DNA of 64,000 nt from positions 62,001 through 126,000 of the forward strand of contig CANNCD010000002.1 of assembly GCA_947503035.1 (NCBI GenBank), given 5' to 3'. The stretch comes from an uncultured Halocynthiibacter sp. (GTDB lineage Bacteria > Pseudomonadota > Alphaproteobacteria > Rhodobacterales > Rhodobacteraceae). Below are positions 42,978 through 54,114 of this stretch, piece after piece. Position 1 is the stretch's first letter. The number at the start of each line of letters is the position of its first letter. The translations under genes were made by a program, and so were the position numbers. The notes beneath the pieces are model-generated. The model was not told the origin of the DNA and did no database searches. It worked only from the letters and a program-made list of their open reading frames with translations.

Positions 42978-45659
42978 TTAAAGTGCACCGTGACAGTGCT
43001 TGAATTTCTTGCCCGATCCACAGGGACACAGATCGTTGCGCGATGGGTTGCCCCATGTTGAAGGATCGTTTTCATCGAACCCATCCACCAACGGCGCCGG
43101 CGCAGATGGCAGGGTTACTCCGGCGGCTGCTGCCTGTTGGGCAAGGATCTGTTCCATCATGCGCTGCTGTTCTTCTGGGGTCACCATCCGAACCTGCGAA
43201 AGCTTTTGGGTCACATCTTCACGCAGTGACGTCATCAGGCCCTCGAACAGTTGAAACGCCTCGGTCTTGTATTCGGACAGTGGATCACGCTGCGCATAGC
43301 CGCGGAAACCAACAACCGAACGAAGATGTTCAAGCGTCAACAGGTGTTCACGCCATTTGCCATCAATCGTCTGAAGCAGAACCTGCTTTTCGACATTGCG
43401 GATGTTCTCAGGACCGAACTCTTCGGCCTTATCCGCCATCATCTTGTTCGCGTTTTCGGACAGGCGTTCGCGAATGACTTCGTCGTCCACGCCCTCTTCT
43501 GCGGCCCATTCCCCAATCGGAAGGTCCATCGACATGGTTTCGCGCACGGCCTTGGTCAGACCTTCGGTATCCCACTGCTCGGCATAGGAACGCGCTGGAA
43601 TATAGGTGTCGACCAGATCATCGATAAGCTCATCGCGCATGTCTTCGACGATCTCAGACAGGTCCTCGGCTTCCATGATTTCAAGACGTTGACCAAAGAT
43701 CGCCTTACGCTGATCGTTCATCACATCGTCAAATTTCAACAACTGCTTACGGATGTCAAAGTTGTGGCCTTCGACCTTGGCTTGCGCGCGCTCAAGCGAC
43801 TTGTTCACCCATGGGTGCACGATGGCTTCGCCCTCTTGCATGCCAAGAGACGAGAGAACCTTGTCCAGACGTTCGGAGCCAAAGATGCGCATAAGGTCGT
43901 CTTCCAAAGACAGGAAGAAGGATGAACGCCCTGGATCACCCTGACGACCGGAGCGACCGCGCAGCTGGTTGTCGATGCGACGGGTTTCGTGGCGTTCTGT
44001 GGCCAGAACATAAAGACCACCGGCGGCCTTTACCTTTTCTTTTTCCTCGGCAACCAGCGCGGTGAACTTCTCACGAAGCTCGTCCACGTCGGCTTCGGGG
44101 TTTTCGGCGAGCGCCTCAAGGACCTGCATCTCGACGTTACCGCCAAGCTGAATGTCGGTACCGCGGCCCGCCATGTTGGTCGCGATGGTCACCGCACCCA
44201 ATTTACCGGCGTCGGCCACGATCTGGGCTTCGCGTTCGTGTTCGCGGGCATTCAGAACATTGTGTTTGATCCCAGCGTCATCCAGCATCTTGGACAGGAA
44301 TTCGGATTTCTCGATCGAAGTGGTGCCGACCAAGGTTGGTTGGCCTTTTTCGACGGCTTTCTGGATCGATTCCACAACCGCCTTATATTTCTCGGCGCCC
44401 GTACGGTACACTTTGTCGTCGTTATCAACGCGCGCAACCGGACGGTTGGTTGGAACCTCAACCACACCAAGATTATAGATCTCGGCAAACTCTTCGGCCT
44501 CGGTCAACGCGGTACCGGTCATACCAGACAGTTTTTCGTACAGACGGAAGTAGTTCTGGAATGTCACGGACGCGTGGGTCACGTTCTCTGGCTTGATCTC
44601 GACACCCTCTTTGGCCTCAAGCGCCTGATGCAGGCCTTCGGACAAACGGCGACCCTCCATCATGCGGCCCGTGAATTCATCGATCAACGTCACGGCGCCA
44701 TCGCGCACGATGTAATCCTTGTCCCGCACAAATGACACGTGCGCCTTAAGGCCCATGTTCACGTGGTGAACGATCGTGGTGCTTTCTGGGTCATAGAGCG
44801 ACTGGCCCTCGGGAAGGATGCCCAGTTCATGCAGACGCTCTTCGAGGAACTCGTTGCCTTCGTCGGTAAAGGTCGTGTTCTTGGTCTTTTCGTCGCGGGT
44901 ATAGTGTTCCTCGCGGAGGTCAGGGATCATCGCATCAATCGTGGTGTACAGTTCCGAACGGTCATCAGACGGGCCAGAAATGATCAGTGGCGTACGCGCC
45001 TCATCGATAAGGATCGAATCCACCTCATCCACAATCGCGAAGAAGTGATCGCGCTGCGCCATATCCTTACGGTCAGAGCGCATGTTGTCGCGCAAATAAT
45101 CGAACGCCAATTCGTTGTTCGTCGCGTATGTGATGTCGGACGCATAGGCGCCCATCTTTTCGTGATCGGGCTGCTGTGGGTAGATAACACCGGTGGTCAT
45201 GCCCAATGCGCTGAACACTTTGCTCATCCATTCAGCGTCGCGCTTGGCGAGGTAATCGTTCACCGTCACCACGTGCACGCCGCGACCAGCAAGCGCATTC
45301 AGATATGCAGGAAGGGTCGCAACAAGCGTCTTGCCTTCACCGGTTTTCATCTCAGAGATGTTGCCCTGATGGAGGAAAATCCCGCCCATAATCTGTGTAT
45401 CAAACGCCCGAAGACCCAGCGCGCGACGCGCACCTTCTCGTGCATTTGCAAAGGCTTCTGGCAAAAGGTCATCCAGCGTCTCGCCTTTTGCAAAGCGTTC
45501 TTTGAACTCTGCGGTCTTGGCAATAATGCCCTCATCCGACAGCGCCTCAAACTCAGGCTCAAGCGCATTAACCTTTGCAACAAGAGGGCGTGTCGCCTTG
45601 ATCTTGCGATCATTTGGCGTGCCAAAAATGGTCTTGGCGATTTTTCCGATACCCAGCAT
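42978..45659 (-). CDS. secA: Protein translocase ATPase SecA
   Basis: An 893-residue motor. The P-loop region [13 protein letters not shown] is at about 104-116, [15 protein letters not shown] in the first nucleotide-binding domain, and [13 protein letters not shown] in the second. The C-terminal zinc motif [13 protein letters not shown] is intact. SecA drives secreted proteins through SecYEG. The ATG at 45659 follows GGAG at 6 bases; an upstream in-frame GTG or ATG adds only 7 residues. It is divergent from the parvulin gene, which encodes a likely SecA client. Confidence 0.98.
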   Translation of the reverse strand: MLGIGKIAKTIFGTPNDRKIKATRPLVAKVNALEPEFEALSDEGIIAKTAEFKERFAKGETLDDLLPEAFANAREGARRALGLRAFDTQIMGGIFLHQGNISEMKTGEGKTLVATLPAYLNALAGRGVHVVTVNDYLAKRDAEWMSKVFSALGMTTGVIYPQQPDHEKMGAYASDITYATNNELAFDYLRDNMRSDRKDMAQRDHFFAIVDEVDSILIDEARTPLIISGPSDDRSELYTTIDAMIPDLREEHYTRDEKTKNTTFTDEGNEFLEERLHELGILPEGQSLYDPESTTIVHHVNMGLKAHVSFVRDKDYIVRDGAVTLIDEFTGRMMEGRRLSEGLHQALEAKEGVEIKPENVTHASVTFQNYFRLYEKLSGMTGTALTEAEEFAEIYNLGVVEVPTNRPVARVDNDDKVYRTGAEKYKAVVESIQKAVEKGQPTLVGTTSIEKSEFLSKMLDDAGIKHNVLNAREHEREAQIVADAGKLGAVTIATNMAGRGTDIQLGGNVEMQVLEALAENPEADVDELREKFTALVAEEKEKVKAAGGLYVLATERHETRRIDNQLRGRSGRQGDPGRSSFFLSLEDDLMRIFGSERLDKVLSSLGMQEGEAIVHPWVNKSLERAQAKVEGHNFDIRKQLLKFDDVMNDQRKAIFGQRLEIMEAEDLSEIVEDMRDELIDDLVDTYIPARSYAEQWDTEGLTKAVRETMSMDLPIGEWAAEEGVDDEVIRERLSENANKMMADKAEEFGPENIRNVEKQVLLQTIDGKWREHLLTLEHLRSVVGFRGYAQRDPLSEYKTEAFQLFEGLMTSLREDVTQKLSQVRMVTPEEQQRMMEQILAQQAAAAGVTLPSAPAPLVDGFDENDPSTWGNPSRNDLCPCGSGKKFKHCHGAL

Positions 45660-45836
45660 GTTATCTCCGCTCACGGTCATTTCAATTTATCTATGGTCGA
45701 ACCGCTTGCCCGTTTCTCCGTCTATGCCTAAATAGGTTGAAACGGCGCGATTATCGACTAACCTATAGCGATGTAAGCGGCCACATACCGACTGTCAATG
45801 TTGCGTGCCACAATGGCCGAAACTGAGGAAGAATAG

Positions 45837-46685
45837 ATGTCTAAACGCCATAACATTTTGCTATCAACTGCACTCGCGATCGGTCTGGCTCTACCTGCCG
45901 CCGCGCAGCAAACAAGCGACCCAGATGCGGTTGTTGCGACCGTAAACGGCGTTGAGATCACCTTGGGTCACATGATCCTTGCACGTCAGGCGCTTCCGGC
46001 GCAGTTCCAAGAGCTACCGGATGAAGTGCTCTACAATGGCGTGATCGAAAACCTGATCCAGCAAACTGTTCTGTCTCAGTCCCTCGGCGCGGAGATTTCC
46101 AAACGCGACGCGATGCAGATCGAAAACCAAAGCCGCGAGATCCTAGCGGGAAGCATCATTGACCGCGTTGTCGAAGGTGCAACAAGCCAAGACGCCGTCG
46201 AGGCCGCGTATAACGAACGTTTCGCAGATGCCGAGCCAAGCCGCGAATACAACGCGTCTCATATTCTGGTCGAGACTGAGGACGAGGCCAAGGCCATCGT
46301 CACCGAACTTACCGAAGGTGCGGATTTCGCAACCCTCGCCCAGGAGAAATCTACTGGTCCATCTGGCCCTAACGGTGGCGATCTGAGCTGGTTCGGCCCT
46401 GGCATGATGGTTGCCCCGTTCGAAGAGGCCGTTGTCGCCCTTGAAAAAGGCGCTGTATCTGCCCCTGTTCAGACCCAGTTTGGTTGGCACGTGATTAAGC
46501 TTAACGACACCCGCCTGACCGACGCGCCAACCCTTGAGCAGGTCCGCGGCGAGATCGAAGAAGAACTCCAACGCACGGCTGTCGAAGATCTTATCCAAGA
46601 ACTCACTTCGGGCGCAGATATCATTCGCGCCGAGGCCGGCACGATCGATCCATCCGCCCTCAGCCAGCCCGAACTCGTTCAATAA
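45837..46685 (+). CDS. Periplasmic parvulin-type peptidyl-prolyl isomerase
   Basis: A 282-residue protein with a signal peptide (about 1-23, ending LPAAA) and a parvulin domain at about 135-230: REYNASHILVETEDEAKAIV, FATLAQEKSTGPSGPNGGDL, and QTQFGWHVIKLNDTR. The N-terminal and C-terminal helices form a chaperone lobe, as in SurA/PrsA-like isomerases. It folds exported proteins in the periplasm. It precedes argJ by 9 bases, a pairing common in Rhodobacterales. Confidence 0.92.
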   Translation: MSKRHNILLSTALAIGLALPAAAQQTSDPDAVVATVNGVEITLGHMILARQALPAQFQELPDEVLYNGVIENLIQQTVLSQSLGAEISKRDAMQIENQSREILAGSIIDRVVEGATSQDAVEAAYNERFADAEPSREYNASHILVETEDEAKAIVTELTEGADFATLAQEKSTGPSGPNGGDLSWFGPGMMVAPFEEAVVALEKGAVSAPVQTQFGWHVIKLNDTRLTDAPTLEQVRGEIEEELQRTAVEDLIQELTSGADIIRAEAGTIDPSALSQPELVQ

Positions 46686-46694
46686 GAGAAGCAC

Positions 46695-47918
46695 ATGTCA
46701 GATTCCGTTTCCCCCCTTGCCCCCAAAGGGGGCTTTCCGTCCCTGCCCGTCATTGATGGTGTCGAATTTGCTGCGCTCGAAGCGGGCGTCCGGTATTCGG
46801 GTCGCCCCGACGTTATGCTTGCGCGTTTGATCCCAGGTACGGCGATTGCCGGTGTGTTCACCCGCTCAAGCACCCGTGCCGCCCCTGTTCTTGATTGCGA
46901 AGCCAAGCTTGGCGGAGCAAGCGATGCGGGCGCTGCGATCATTGTGAACGCGGGTAACGCAAATGCCTTTACCGGTCGCAACGGCATCGAGGCCGTTGCC
47001 GCCGTGACCAGCGCGGTTGCGACTGAGCTGTCGCTTCCAGAAAGCCGCGTGTTTTCTTCCTCAACTGGTGTGATCGGTGAGCCCCTCAAACATGACCGGA
47101 TCACCGCCAAGCTGTCCGAACTGCACGCCCAGCTGTCGCCCCATTCGGCCGAGGCCGCGGCGCACGCGATCAAGACCACCGATACCTTTGCCAAGGGCGC
47201 GTCGACGACCCGCGGAAACGTCAATATTGCCGGTTTCGCCAAGGGCTCGGGAATGATTGCGCCTGATATGGCGACGATGCTGGTGTATATCTTTACCGAC
47301 GTAAAGATCGATCAGTCCCTACTACAGACCGCGCTTTCCCGCCTTACGGATCAGACATTTAACTGTATCACCGTCGATAGCGACACATCGACGTCGGACG
47401 CATTGCTGCTCGCGGCCACGGGTACTGGTGACGAAATCACTTCGCTTGATGATGAGGCTGGCCGCGCATTCGTCGAAGACCTCCATAGCGTCATGCTTGA
47501 TCTATCACATCAAGTTGTGCGTGACGGAGAGGGCGCCACCAAATTTATTGAGATCGCCGTCACCGGCGCCGCGACAGACAAAGAGGCCCACACAATCGGC
47601 ATGGCCATCGCCAATTCGCCGCTGGTTAAAACTGCCATCGCTGGCGAGGATCCCAATTGGGGTCGCGTTGTCATGGCTGTTGGGAAATCCGGCGCACAGG
47701 CTGACCGCGATCTTCTTTCGATTTCGTTTGGCCCGTTCTTGATCGCCGACAAAGGTTGGGTTTCACCCGAGTATTCCGAAGACGAGGCCGCTGCCTATAT
47801 GAAGGGCGAGGACATCGTTATCTCTGTCGATTTGGGCATTGGCGCGGGTGCCGCGACCGTTTGGACCTGTGACCTTACCCATCGCTATATTGAAATCAAC
47901 GCGGACTATCGTTCATGA
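46695..47918 (+). CDS. argJ: Bifunctional ornithine acetyltransferase/N-acetylglutamate synthase ArgJ
   Basis: A 407-residue protein. The self-cleavage site is in KGSGMIAPDMATMLVYIFTD, where the Thr of ATML becomes the N-terminal nucleophile of the beta chain. ArgJ transfers the acetyl group from N-acetylornithine to glutamate, the cyclic step of arginine synthesis. It is in the cytoplasm. The 3' end overlaps mutT by 4 bases. Length and motifs are standard. Confidence 0.97.
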   Translation: MSDSVSPLAPKGGFPSLPVIDGVEFAALEAGVRYSGRPDVMLARLIPGTAIAGVFTRSSTRAAPVLDCEAKLGGASDAGAAIIVNAGNANAFTGRNGIEAVAAVTSAVATELSLPESRVFSSSTGVIGEPLKHDRITAKLSELHAQLSPHSAEAAAHAIKTTDTFAKGASTTRGNVNIAGFAKGSGMIAPDMATMLVYIFTDVKIDQSLLQTALSRLTDQTFNCITVDSDTSTSDALLLAATGTGDEITSLDDEAGRAFVEDLHSVMLDLSHQVVRDGEGATKFIEIAVTGAATDKEAHTIGMAIANSPLVKTAIAGEDPNWGRVVMAVGKSGAQADRDLLSISFGPFLIADKGWVSPEYSEDEAAAYMKGEDIVISVDLGIGAGAATVWTCDLTHRYIEINADYRS

Positions 47919-48313
47919 AGACTGTTCTGGTGTCCGCCGTCGCGCTTATTGATGTCGACGGTCGCGTTCTTTTGGCGCAGCGTCCCGAAGGCAAGTCCAT
48001 GGCGGGCCTTTGGGAATTTCCCGGCGGCAAGGTCGAAGTCGGTGAAACACCCGAGGCGGCGCTCATCCGCGAGCTCGAAGAAGAGTTGGGGATCAACACA
48101 TGGCAGAGCTGCCTTGCGCCGCTCACCTTTGCCAGCCATTCCTATGAGAACTTTCATCTGCTGATGCCCCTGTTCGCTTGCCGCAAATGGGAGGGCACCC
48201 CAACCCCACGTGAGGGGCAAACGCTCAAGTGGGTTCGCGGGACCGACCTAAGGAATTATCCCATGCCCGAGGCCGACATCCCCCTTGTGCCTATTATTCG
48301 GGACTGGCTCTGA
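47915..48313 (+). CDS. mutT: 8-oxo-dGTP diphosphatase MutT
   Basis: A 132-residue Nudix hydrolase. The Nudix box GGKVEVGETPEAALIRELEE is at about 38-57. WEFPGGKVE and the size match MutT, which removes oxidised dGTP from the nucleotide pool. It is translationally coupled to argJ. No terminator is obvious after it apart from an imperfect TTGCACAA hairpin at about 48316. Confidence 0.92.
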   Translation: MKTVLVSAVALIDVDGRVLLAQRPEGKSMAGLWEFPGGKVEVGETPEAALIRELEEELGINTWQSCLAPLTFASHSYENFHLLMPLFACRKWEGTPTPREGQTLKWVRGTDLRNYPMPEADIPLVPIIRDWL

Positions 48314-48435
48314 CGGTTTGCACAACATTTGTGCGCAATTTATCCAAAATGTATCGTTTTTGTGTAGCTGTTGTTAACCATATGTGGCTAGTCTGAGTGC
48401 AGTGCAACGCATATATCCTGGGGAGGATACGGTAC

Positions 48436-48576
48436 ATGCTTAGAACTATCACTGTTGGAACTCACATCTCGGTTCAGGGCAATTTTGTTAGCCAGCACGA
48501 CGATGGTCGCATCGTTGTTCGTGTCGGGGAGCAACTCTATGTTGGTCGCCCAGTTACCGCGCCCGTCGGCGCATAA
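48436..48576 (+). CDS. 46-residue protein of unknown function
   Basis: A small ORF encoding 46 residues that begins MLRTITVGTHISVQGNF and ends with GRPVTAPVGA. It looks beta-rich: three short strands with Val/Gly turns and no membrane segment or Cys. GGGGAGGA lies 10 bases before the ATG. It has its own 122-base upstream gap and ends 17 bases before a strong terminator, so it is a stand-alone transcription unit. I believe similar tiny proteins occur beside infB in other roseobacters, but cannot name a family. Confidence 0.65.
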   Translation: MLRTITVGTHISVQGNFVSQHDDGRIVVRVGEQLYVGRPVTAPVGA

Positions 48577-48593
48577 CGAACCCAAATAATGAC

Positions 48594-48627
48594 AAAGGGG
48601 AGAGCATCGCTGCTCTCCCCTTTTTTT
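48594..48627. terminator. Bidirectional terminator between small ORF and infB
   Basis: AAAGGGGAGAGCA (48594-48606) pairs with TGCTCTCCCCTTT (48611-48623) over 13 bp with a TCGC loop. T-runs or A-runs flank both sides, so it can end the plus-strand small ORF mRNA and the minus-strand infB mRNA. Confidence 0.92.
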
Positions 48628-48650
48628 GTTTTAGCGAAGTTGCGCAACCC

Positions 48651-51176
48651 TTACAGGTTACGCTCCACTTCTTCGCGCTCAAAGATCTCGATGACATCAT
48701 CAGGACGGATGTCTTCATAGTTCTCAAACGCCATACCACATTCTTGACCGGACTGTACGTCTTTGACTTCGTCCTTAAAGCGCTTGAGCGTCTTAAGCGT
48801 ACCTTCGTGGATAACCACGTTGTCACGAAGCAAACGAACACCCGCAGAACGACGCGCCACACCTTCGGTAACCAGACAGCCAGCCACGCGGCCAACGCCA
48901 GTAACCTTGAACACGTCTTTGATGGTTGCGTAGCCGATGAAGTTCTCGCGAATTTCGGCAGACAACAGACCAGAAGCGGCCTTTTTCACATCATCAACAA
49001 GGTCATAGATCACCGAGTAGTAGCGGATCTCGACGCCTTTTTGGTTCGCAGCGTTACGCGCAGCAGAGTTCGCACGTACGTTGAAACCAAACACAGGGGC
49101 ACCGGATGCTTCGGCAAGACCGATATCGGATTCTGTGATCGCGCCAACGCCAGAGTGAAGAACACGAACGCGGACTTCGTCGTTGCCGATCTTCTCCATC
49201 GCCTGAACGATTGCCTCGGCAGAACCCTGCACGTCGGTTTTCACCAACAAAGGTAGCTCGGCCATGTTTTCGCTTTGCTTGGCTTGAACCATAAGCTGTT
49301 CAAGGGTCGTCGCAGCGCCAGCAGCGGCACGTTTGTCCTTGGCAGCCTGTGCGCGGTATTCCGCGATCTCACGGGCTTGGGCTTCGGTCTCAACAACGTT
49401 CAGAACGTCGCCGGCCTCGGGTGTGCCGTTCAGACCAAGAACCTCGACCGGTACAGATGGGCCAGCCTCGTTCACACGTTCGCCTTTGTCGTTGATCAAC
49501 GCACGGACTTTACCGAACTGTTCACCCACAACAAAGATATCACCGCGGCGAAGCGTACCGTTCTGAACCAGAACCGTCGCAACCGGACCACGACCAACGT
49601 CAAGCTGAGCCTCAATCACGGCACCAGACGCGGCGCGTTCTGGGTTCGCCTTAAGGTCAAGCAATTCCGCCTGAAGCGCGATGTTTTCAAGAAGCGTATC
49701 AAGACCTTGTCCAGTGTGAGCGGACACTTCAACGTCAAGAACGTCACCAGACATGGCCTCAACGATCACTTCGTGCTGAAGCAATTCGGTGCGTACACGC
49801 ATGGCGTCGGCTTCTGGTTTGTCACATTTGTTGATGGCAACAATCATTGGAACGCCAGCCGCTTTGGCGTGGCTGATCGCTTCGATTGTTTGTGGCATGA
49901 CGGAATCGTCGGCCGCAACAACAAGGATAACAATGTCGGTTACCTGCGCACCGCGGGACCGCATGGACGTAAACGCCGCGTGGCCTGGGGTATCGAGGAA
50001 CGACAGGATCGCGCCGTCGTCTGTCACAACCTGATACGCACCGATGTGCTGGGTGATGCCGCCGGCTTCTCCAGACACAACCTTGGCCTTGCGGATCGCA
50101 TCCAAAAGAGATGTCTTACCGTGGTCAACGTGGCCCATCACGGTCACAACAGGAGGACGAGAAACCAGCTTGGTCTCATCATCTTCGACGTTGTCGATCA
50201 CGTCCTCAACATCCGCGTCAGATACACGAACCATCTTGTGGCCGAATTCTTCGATGATCAGTTCCGCAGTATCCGCATCAATCGGTTGGTTCTGCGTTAC
50301 CATCATACCCATGTTCATGAGCGCCTTAACGACGTCAGCAACACGTTCCGCCATGCGGTTCGCCAATTCGGATACAACGATCGCCTCAGGAAGCTGCACT
50401 TCGCGAATAACCTTTTCGCGCTCTTGCGTGCCACCCATCATCTTTTGACGTTGGCGTTCCTGTTTGCGTTTCATCGCGGCCATGGAACGGTGACGGTTGT
50501 CGCCGCCATTCATGGCTTGGTTCAACGTCAACTTACCGGAACGACGACCGTCGTTGCCACGGTTTTTGTTGTTGCGCTGCTCACGTTCGCGATCTTGCTT
50601 GCGTGGGGCATTTGATGGACGCGCTGCAACTGGGCTACGTTGATCAACGGTTGGATCATGTGCCGCAGGGGCAGAGGACGCACCGCCCGTTTTCTTCTTC
50701 GCAAGAGCCGCGTCTTTTTCCGCCTTGGCGCGTTCTTTCGCGATTTCGGCTTCTTTGCGAGAACGTTCTTCGTCGGCTGCCTTTTGAGCAGCGCGTTCGG
50801 CACGCTCTTGTTCTTCGCGTTCTTTTGCTTCCATTTCCGCACGGCGACGTTGACGGTCCGCGGCGCGGGCCTCTTCGTCTGCCTTACGTTTGGCTGCATC
50901 TTCTGCTTCGCGTGCTTTCGCAACCTGAAGCGCCTTCATACGGCGATCCATCTCCACATCGGAAATGCCCGCTGGACGACGTGCTGGGTTACCGCCAACC
51001 GCCCCACCTGCAGGTTTCGTCGCATCAGGTTTTGGAACAACAACGCGTTTGCGCTTTGTTTCCACTACAACATTTTTCGTACGCCCGTGGCTAAAGCTCT
51101 GCTTTACGTTGCCGCGTCCGCCGGCCGCTGGGCCGCCGCGTACACCAAGGGGTTTTTTGCCGTTCTCATCGCTCAT
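48651..51176 (-). CDS. infB: Translation initiation factor IF-2
   Basis: An 841-residue GTPase. The first ~250 residues are a charged KRE/Ala-rich extension. The GTP-binding domain begins with [18 protein letters not shown] near residue 347, with DTPGHAAF and NKCDKPEAD later. C-terminal beta-barrel and fMet-tRNA-binding domains follow. It is the last gene of rimP-nusA-ylxR/L7Ae-infB and overlaps the preceding gene by 4 bases. Confidence 0.98.
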   Translation of the reverse strand: MSDENGKKPLGVRGGPAAGGRGNVKQSFSHGRTKNVVVETKRKRVVVPKPDATKPAGGAVGGNPARRPAGISDVEMDRRMKALQVAKAREAEDAAKRKADEEARAADRQRRRAEMEAKEREEQERAERAAQKAADEERSRKEAEIAKERAKAEKDAALAKKKTGGASSAPAAHDPTVDQRSPVAARPSNAPRKQDREREQRNNKNRGNDGRRSGKLTLNQAMNGGDNRHRSMAAMKRKQERQRQKMMGGTQEREKVIREVQLPEAIVVSELANRMAERVADVVKALMNMGMMVTQNQPIDADTAELIIEEFGHKMVRVSDADVEDVIDNVEDDETKLVSRPPVVTVMGHVDHGKTSLLDAIRKAKVVSGEAGGITQHIGAYQVVTDDGAILSFLDTPGHAAFTSMRSRGAQVTDIVILVVAADDSVMPQTIEAISHAKAAGVPMIVAINKCDKPEADAMRVRTELLQHEVIVEAMSGDVLDVEVSAHTGQGLDTLLENIALQAELLDLKANPERAASGAVIEAQLDVGRGPVATVLVQNGTLRRGDIFVVGEQFGKVRALINDKGERVNEAGPSVPVEVLGLNGTPEAGDVLNVVETEAQAREIAEYRAQAAKDKRAAAGAATTLEQLMVQAKQSENMAELPLLVKTDVQGSAEAIVQAMEKIGNDEVRVRVLHSGVGAITESDIGLAEASGAPVFGFNVRANSAARNAANQKGVEIRYYSVIYDLVDDVKKAASGLLSAEIRENFIGYATIKDVFKVTGVGRVAGCLVTEGVARRSAGVRLLRDNVVIHEGTLKTLKRFKDEVKDVQSGQECGMAFENYEDIRPDDVIEIFEREEVERNL

Positions 51177-51805
51177 GTGGTCTTCGTACCCTTCCCGGCG
51201 AAATCATCGCCGACTTTTAAGCGCAAGCCAGAAAGCCGCTGTGCTTCCTCTACTACACGTGGTGTCAGACCACCAGCCGTGAGCGCGCCATGTATCACAT
51301 TTTCCCGCCCGAAAGCCAAACCCAATTCTGATGATGTCAAAACACCAATAAATCGGCCACTTCCCGGTGGATTCCGAAGCTTGGATTTTCCGCGCTCCGA
51401 TCCGTCCGAAGATTGAATGAGGTACTCGGCCTCTTCGTTCCACAGACTTGTTTTTACTTTTTCATATCCACAAATCGCCACGCCCGATTTCCGAGCAAGC
51501 GACAGTAGATCAATCACACGACGCGTAAGCGCCTTTTCTACGTCATCAGTCAGCGTCTCTGGAGCCTTCACCGCGCGCTTTGCACCGCGCGAGAAAAGAC
51601 CCTTTTTCACTGCCAAATCGATGGCGGCACGATCGGCCGCCACCCAAATCCCGCGACCGGGCAATTTTTCGGCGACGTCTGGATAAACAACATCGTCCGG
51701 ACCGATCACAAACCGCACAAGACCGCCCTTTGGCTGGGTCTCGCCCGTCGCGATGCAACGGCGCTCTGGCTCGTTGTGGTCCTTTTTTGATCTACCCCGT
51801 GTCAT
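51173..51805 (-). CDS. RNA-binding protein: YlxR domain fused to L7Ae-like domain
   Basis: A 210-residue protein. The N-terminal ~90 residues are YlxR/DUF448-like ([20 protein letters not shown] and [20 protein letters not shown]). The C-terminal part (about 95-200, [20 protein letters not shown]) resembles the L7Ae/YlxQ fold. In Gram-positives these are two adjacent genes (ylxR and ylxQ) between nusA and infB; here they are one protein in the same slot. Its role in RNA binding or ribosome assembly is inferred. It is 17 bases downstream of nusA and overlaps infB. Confidence 0.85.
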   Translation of the reverse strand: MTRGRSKKDHNEPERRCIATGETQPKGGLVRFVIGPDDVVYPDVAEKLPGRGIWVAADRAAIDLAVKKGLFSRGAKRAVKAPETLTDDVEKALTRRVIDLLSLARKSGVAICGYEKVKTSLWNEEAEYLIQSSDGSERGKSKLRNPPGSGRFIGVLTSSELGLAFGRENVIHGALTAGGLTPRVVEEAQRLSGLRLKVGDDFAGKGTKTT

Positions 51806-51822
51806 TCCGGTTTGTCTGAGGC

Positions 51823-53445
51823 CTAAGCCTCAGCCTCCTCAGATGTTTCGACGTCTTCTAGCGTTTCTTCTTCGGCAACCTCAAGTTCGGCTGGATCAAC
51901 CCAACCAAGTTGAATGCGCGCAGTCATAACCATGTTTTGCGCTTCTTCGAGGCTTACGTCGAATTTTTCAAGCAGACCTTCGTCCTTGATGCGCTGGCCA
52001 TCAACGGTGGTCCAACCACCCGCCAATTCCCAGTCCGCACAGGTTGCAAAGTCTTCAAGCGACTTAACGCCATCTGCGGACAATGCCTCAAGCATCTGCG
52101 GTGTAAGACCGTCGAACGCGATAAGCGCATCTTCGACACCGGCTTCGCGCGCGGCATCAAGGGCCTTTTTGTTGATCGCATCGATGTGTTCGCGGGCACG
52201 TGTCTGAAGCTCACTTGCGGTGCCTTCGTCAACGCCGTCGATGACCAAGAGCTCGTCTGCTTCAACATAGGCAACCTCTTCCAAGGACGTGAAGCCTTCG
52301 GACACAAGAAGCTGAGCGAAGAATTCGTCGAGATCGAGTGTTTCCATGAAGAGCGCAGTACGTGCTGCGAATTCTTTCTGGCGACGCTCGGATTCGTCGG
52401 ATTCTGTCATGATGTCGATATCAAGACCGGTCAACTGGGACGCAAGACGTACGTTTTGACCACGACGGCCAATCGCAAGCGAAAGCTGCTCATCAGGAAC
52501 AACAACTTCGATGCGCTCTGCATCTTCGTCCAGAACAACCTTGGTCACCTCAGCAGGCTGAAGCGCGTTCACAAGAAACGTTGGCTGATCTTCGTTCCAA
52601 GGGATAATGTCGATTTTTTCGCCCTGAAGTTCGTTCACAACGGCCTGAACGCGGGAACCACGCATACCAACACAGGCGCCAACTGGATCGATGGAACCGT
52701 CGTTAGAGATCACAGCGATTTTCGCACGTGAACCTGGGTCGCGGGATACCGCTTTGATCTGGATGATGCCGTCGTAGATTTCTGGAACTTCCATCTTGAA
52801 CAGCTCGGACATGAATTCCGGAGACGTACGAGAAAGGAAAATCTGTGGGCCGCGCACTTCGCGACGGACCTCTTTGACGTAACAACGCACACGGTCGTTC
52901 GGGCGATAGCTCTCGCGGCCGATCTTTTCGTTGCGACGAAGGATACCTTCGCCCGCGCCAAGATCCACAACAACATTGCCGTACTCTTCGCGTTTAACAA
53001 CACCGTTGATGATGGTGCCAGCGCGGTCTTTGAATTCTTCGTACTGACGATCACGCTCGGCTTCGCGGACCTTCTGGAGGATAACCTGTTTCGCGGATTG
53101 CGCCGCGATGCGCCCCATTTCCACTGGCGGTACGATATCAACCAATTCGTCGCCAACAACGGCGCCGGCTTGGTAATCCTGCGCCTGTGCAACAGTCAGC
53201 TCGGCTTGGTGGTTTTCGACCATGTCGTCTTCGACAACGGTACGAACACGTGTGAATTCCGCGCGGCCGGTTTTACGGTCAATCGCAACACGAATGTCCA
53301 TTTCCGCGCCATAGCGAGACTTGGCAGCCCGCGCGAGGGATTCTTCCATCGCCTGAACAACCAGTTCAGGATCGATCATTTTTTCGCGCGCAACGGCTTC
53401 GGCGGTCTGCAGAAGCTCAAGCTGGTTTGCTGAAGTAATTGCCAT
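51823..53445 (-). CDS. nusA: Transcription termination/antitermination factor NusA
   Basis: A 540-residue protein: N-terminal RNA polymerase-binding domain (about 1-125), S1 domain (about 130-200), two KH domains (about 200-345, with CVGMRGSRVQAVVNELQGEK and AIGRRGQNVRLASQLT), then two acidic helix-hairpin-helix repeats (about 350-500) and an acidic tail. NusA modulates pausing, termination and antitermination. The ATG at 53445 follows GGAGGA at 6 bases; a GTG two codons upstream lies on that ribosome-binding site. The start is 2 bases from the rimP stop. Confidence 0.98.
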   Translation of the reverse strand: MAITSANQLELLQTAEAVAREKMIDPELVVQAMEESLARAAKSRYGAEMDIRVAIDRKTGRAEFTRVRTVVEDDMVENHQAELTVAQAQDYQAGAVVGDELVDIVPPVEMGRIAAQSAKQVILQKVREAERDRQYEEFKDRAGTIINGVVKREEYGNVVVDLGAGEGILRRNEKIGRESYRPNDRVRCYVKEVRREVRGPQIFLSRTSPEFMSELFKMEVPEIYDGIIQIKAVSRDPGSRAKIAVISNDGSIDPVGACVGMRGSRVQAVVNELQGEKIDIIPWNEDQPTFLVNALQPAEVTKVVLDEDAERIEVVVPDEQLSLAIGRRGQNVRLASQLTGLDIDIMTESDESERRQKEFAARTALFMETLDLDEFFAQLLVSEGFTSLEEVAYVEADELLVIDGVDEGTASELQTRAREHIDAINKKALDAAREAGVEDALIAFDGLTPQMLEALSADGVKSLEDFATCADWELAGGWTTVDGQRIKDEGLLEKFDVSLEEAQNMVMTARIQLGWVDPAELEVAEEETLEDVETSEEAEA

Positions 53446-53447
53446 GG

Positions 53448-54020
53448 TCACTCCTCCTCAGAAGCGTCGGTGGTTTCAATAGTATCGAATTTGTCTTCGT
53501 CAACGATGCCCGCGTCTTTGCGTTGCTTAAGCATCTCTGCGATCAGTTCGTCGGTCAGAACCAGTTTCGCGTCCGACAACCATTCGAAGTTAAGGCCAAT
53601 CGTGCCTTCGTCGATTGTGATCAACACTTCGTCGCCCTCGGTCCCTGCAAGAAGGCCCTTAAAACGGCGGCGACCGTCGATCAATTCTTCTGTCTCGATT
53701 TTGGCTTCATAGCCATTCCACATGTCGAAATCTTTCATCCGCGTGAGCGGACGGTCGATCCCGGGGCTGGACACCTCGAGGCTGTATTCATCTTCGATGG
53801 GGTCTTCGACGTCCAAAACGGCCGAAACCTCAAGCGAGATTTTCGCGCAATCATCGACCTCGATCCCACCTTCGGGACGTTCGGCCATGATTTGCACGGT
53901 TTTATGTTTACCGCTCATCAAACGAACACGAACAAGCTCATAGCCCAAGTCTTCGATGACTGGGGTGATGATGCCGGCAAGACGACGGTCGATGGCTGCT
54001 TTTGCAATAAGATCGGACAC
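53448..54020 (-). CDS. rimP: Ribosome maturation factor RimP
   Basis: A 190-residue protein with [20 protein letters not shown] at about 12-31, then [20 protein letters not shown] and [20 protein letters not shown], the RimP core. It helps mature the 30S subunit. It is first in the operon with nusA. The start lies 24 bases downstream of a terminator-like hairpin in the leader. Confidence 0.94.
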   Translation of the reverse strand: MSDLIAKAAIDRRLAGIITPVIEDLGYELVRVRLMSGKHKTVQIMAERPEGGIEVDDCAKISLEVSAVLDVEDPIEDEYSLEVSSPGIDRPLTRMKDFDMWNGYEAKIETEELIDGRRRFKGLLAGTEGDEVLITIDEGTIGLNFEWLSDAKLVLTDELIAEMLKQRKDAGIVDEDKFDTIETTDASEEE

Positions 54021-54043
54021 TGGGTGACCCTTTCATCAGAGCA

Positions 54044-54069
54044 CAAAAAAACGGGCGCGCGGCCCGTTT
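54044..54069 (-). terminator. Intrinsic terminator/attenuator in the rimP-nusA leader
   Basis: On the minus strand AAACGGGC and GCCCGTTT form an 8-bp stem with a 5-base GC loop, followed by a run of seven T. It lies between a good promoter (54115-54143) and the rimP start, so every rimP-nusA transcript from that promoter must read through it. It is also placed to end pip transcripts. A NusA-dependent attenuator is the interesting reading. Confidence 0.75.
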
Positions 54070-54114
54070 GAAATCTCGGTGGAGGTTTGTTGCCAAACGA
54101 CCGCTGTTGGGGGT

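Noticed and set aside
44739-45731. 330-codon open frame opposite secA
   Set aside because: Antisense shadow of secA without recognisable motifs.
49275-50615. 446-codon open frame on the plus strand opposite infB
   Set aside because: Mirror of the strongly biased infB codon use; the translation is rich in Arg, His and Asn with no domain.
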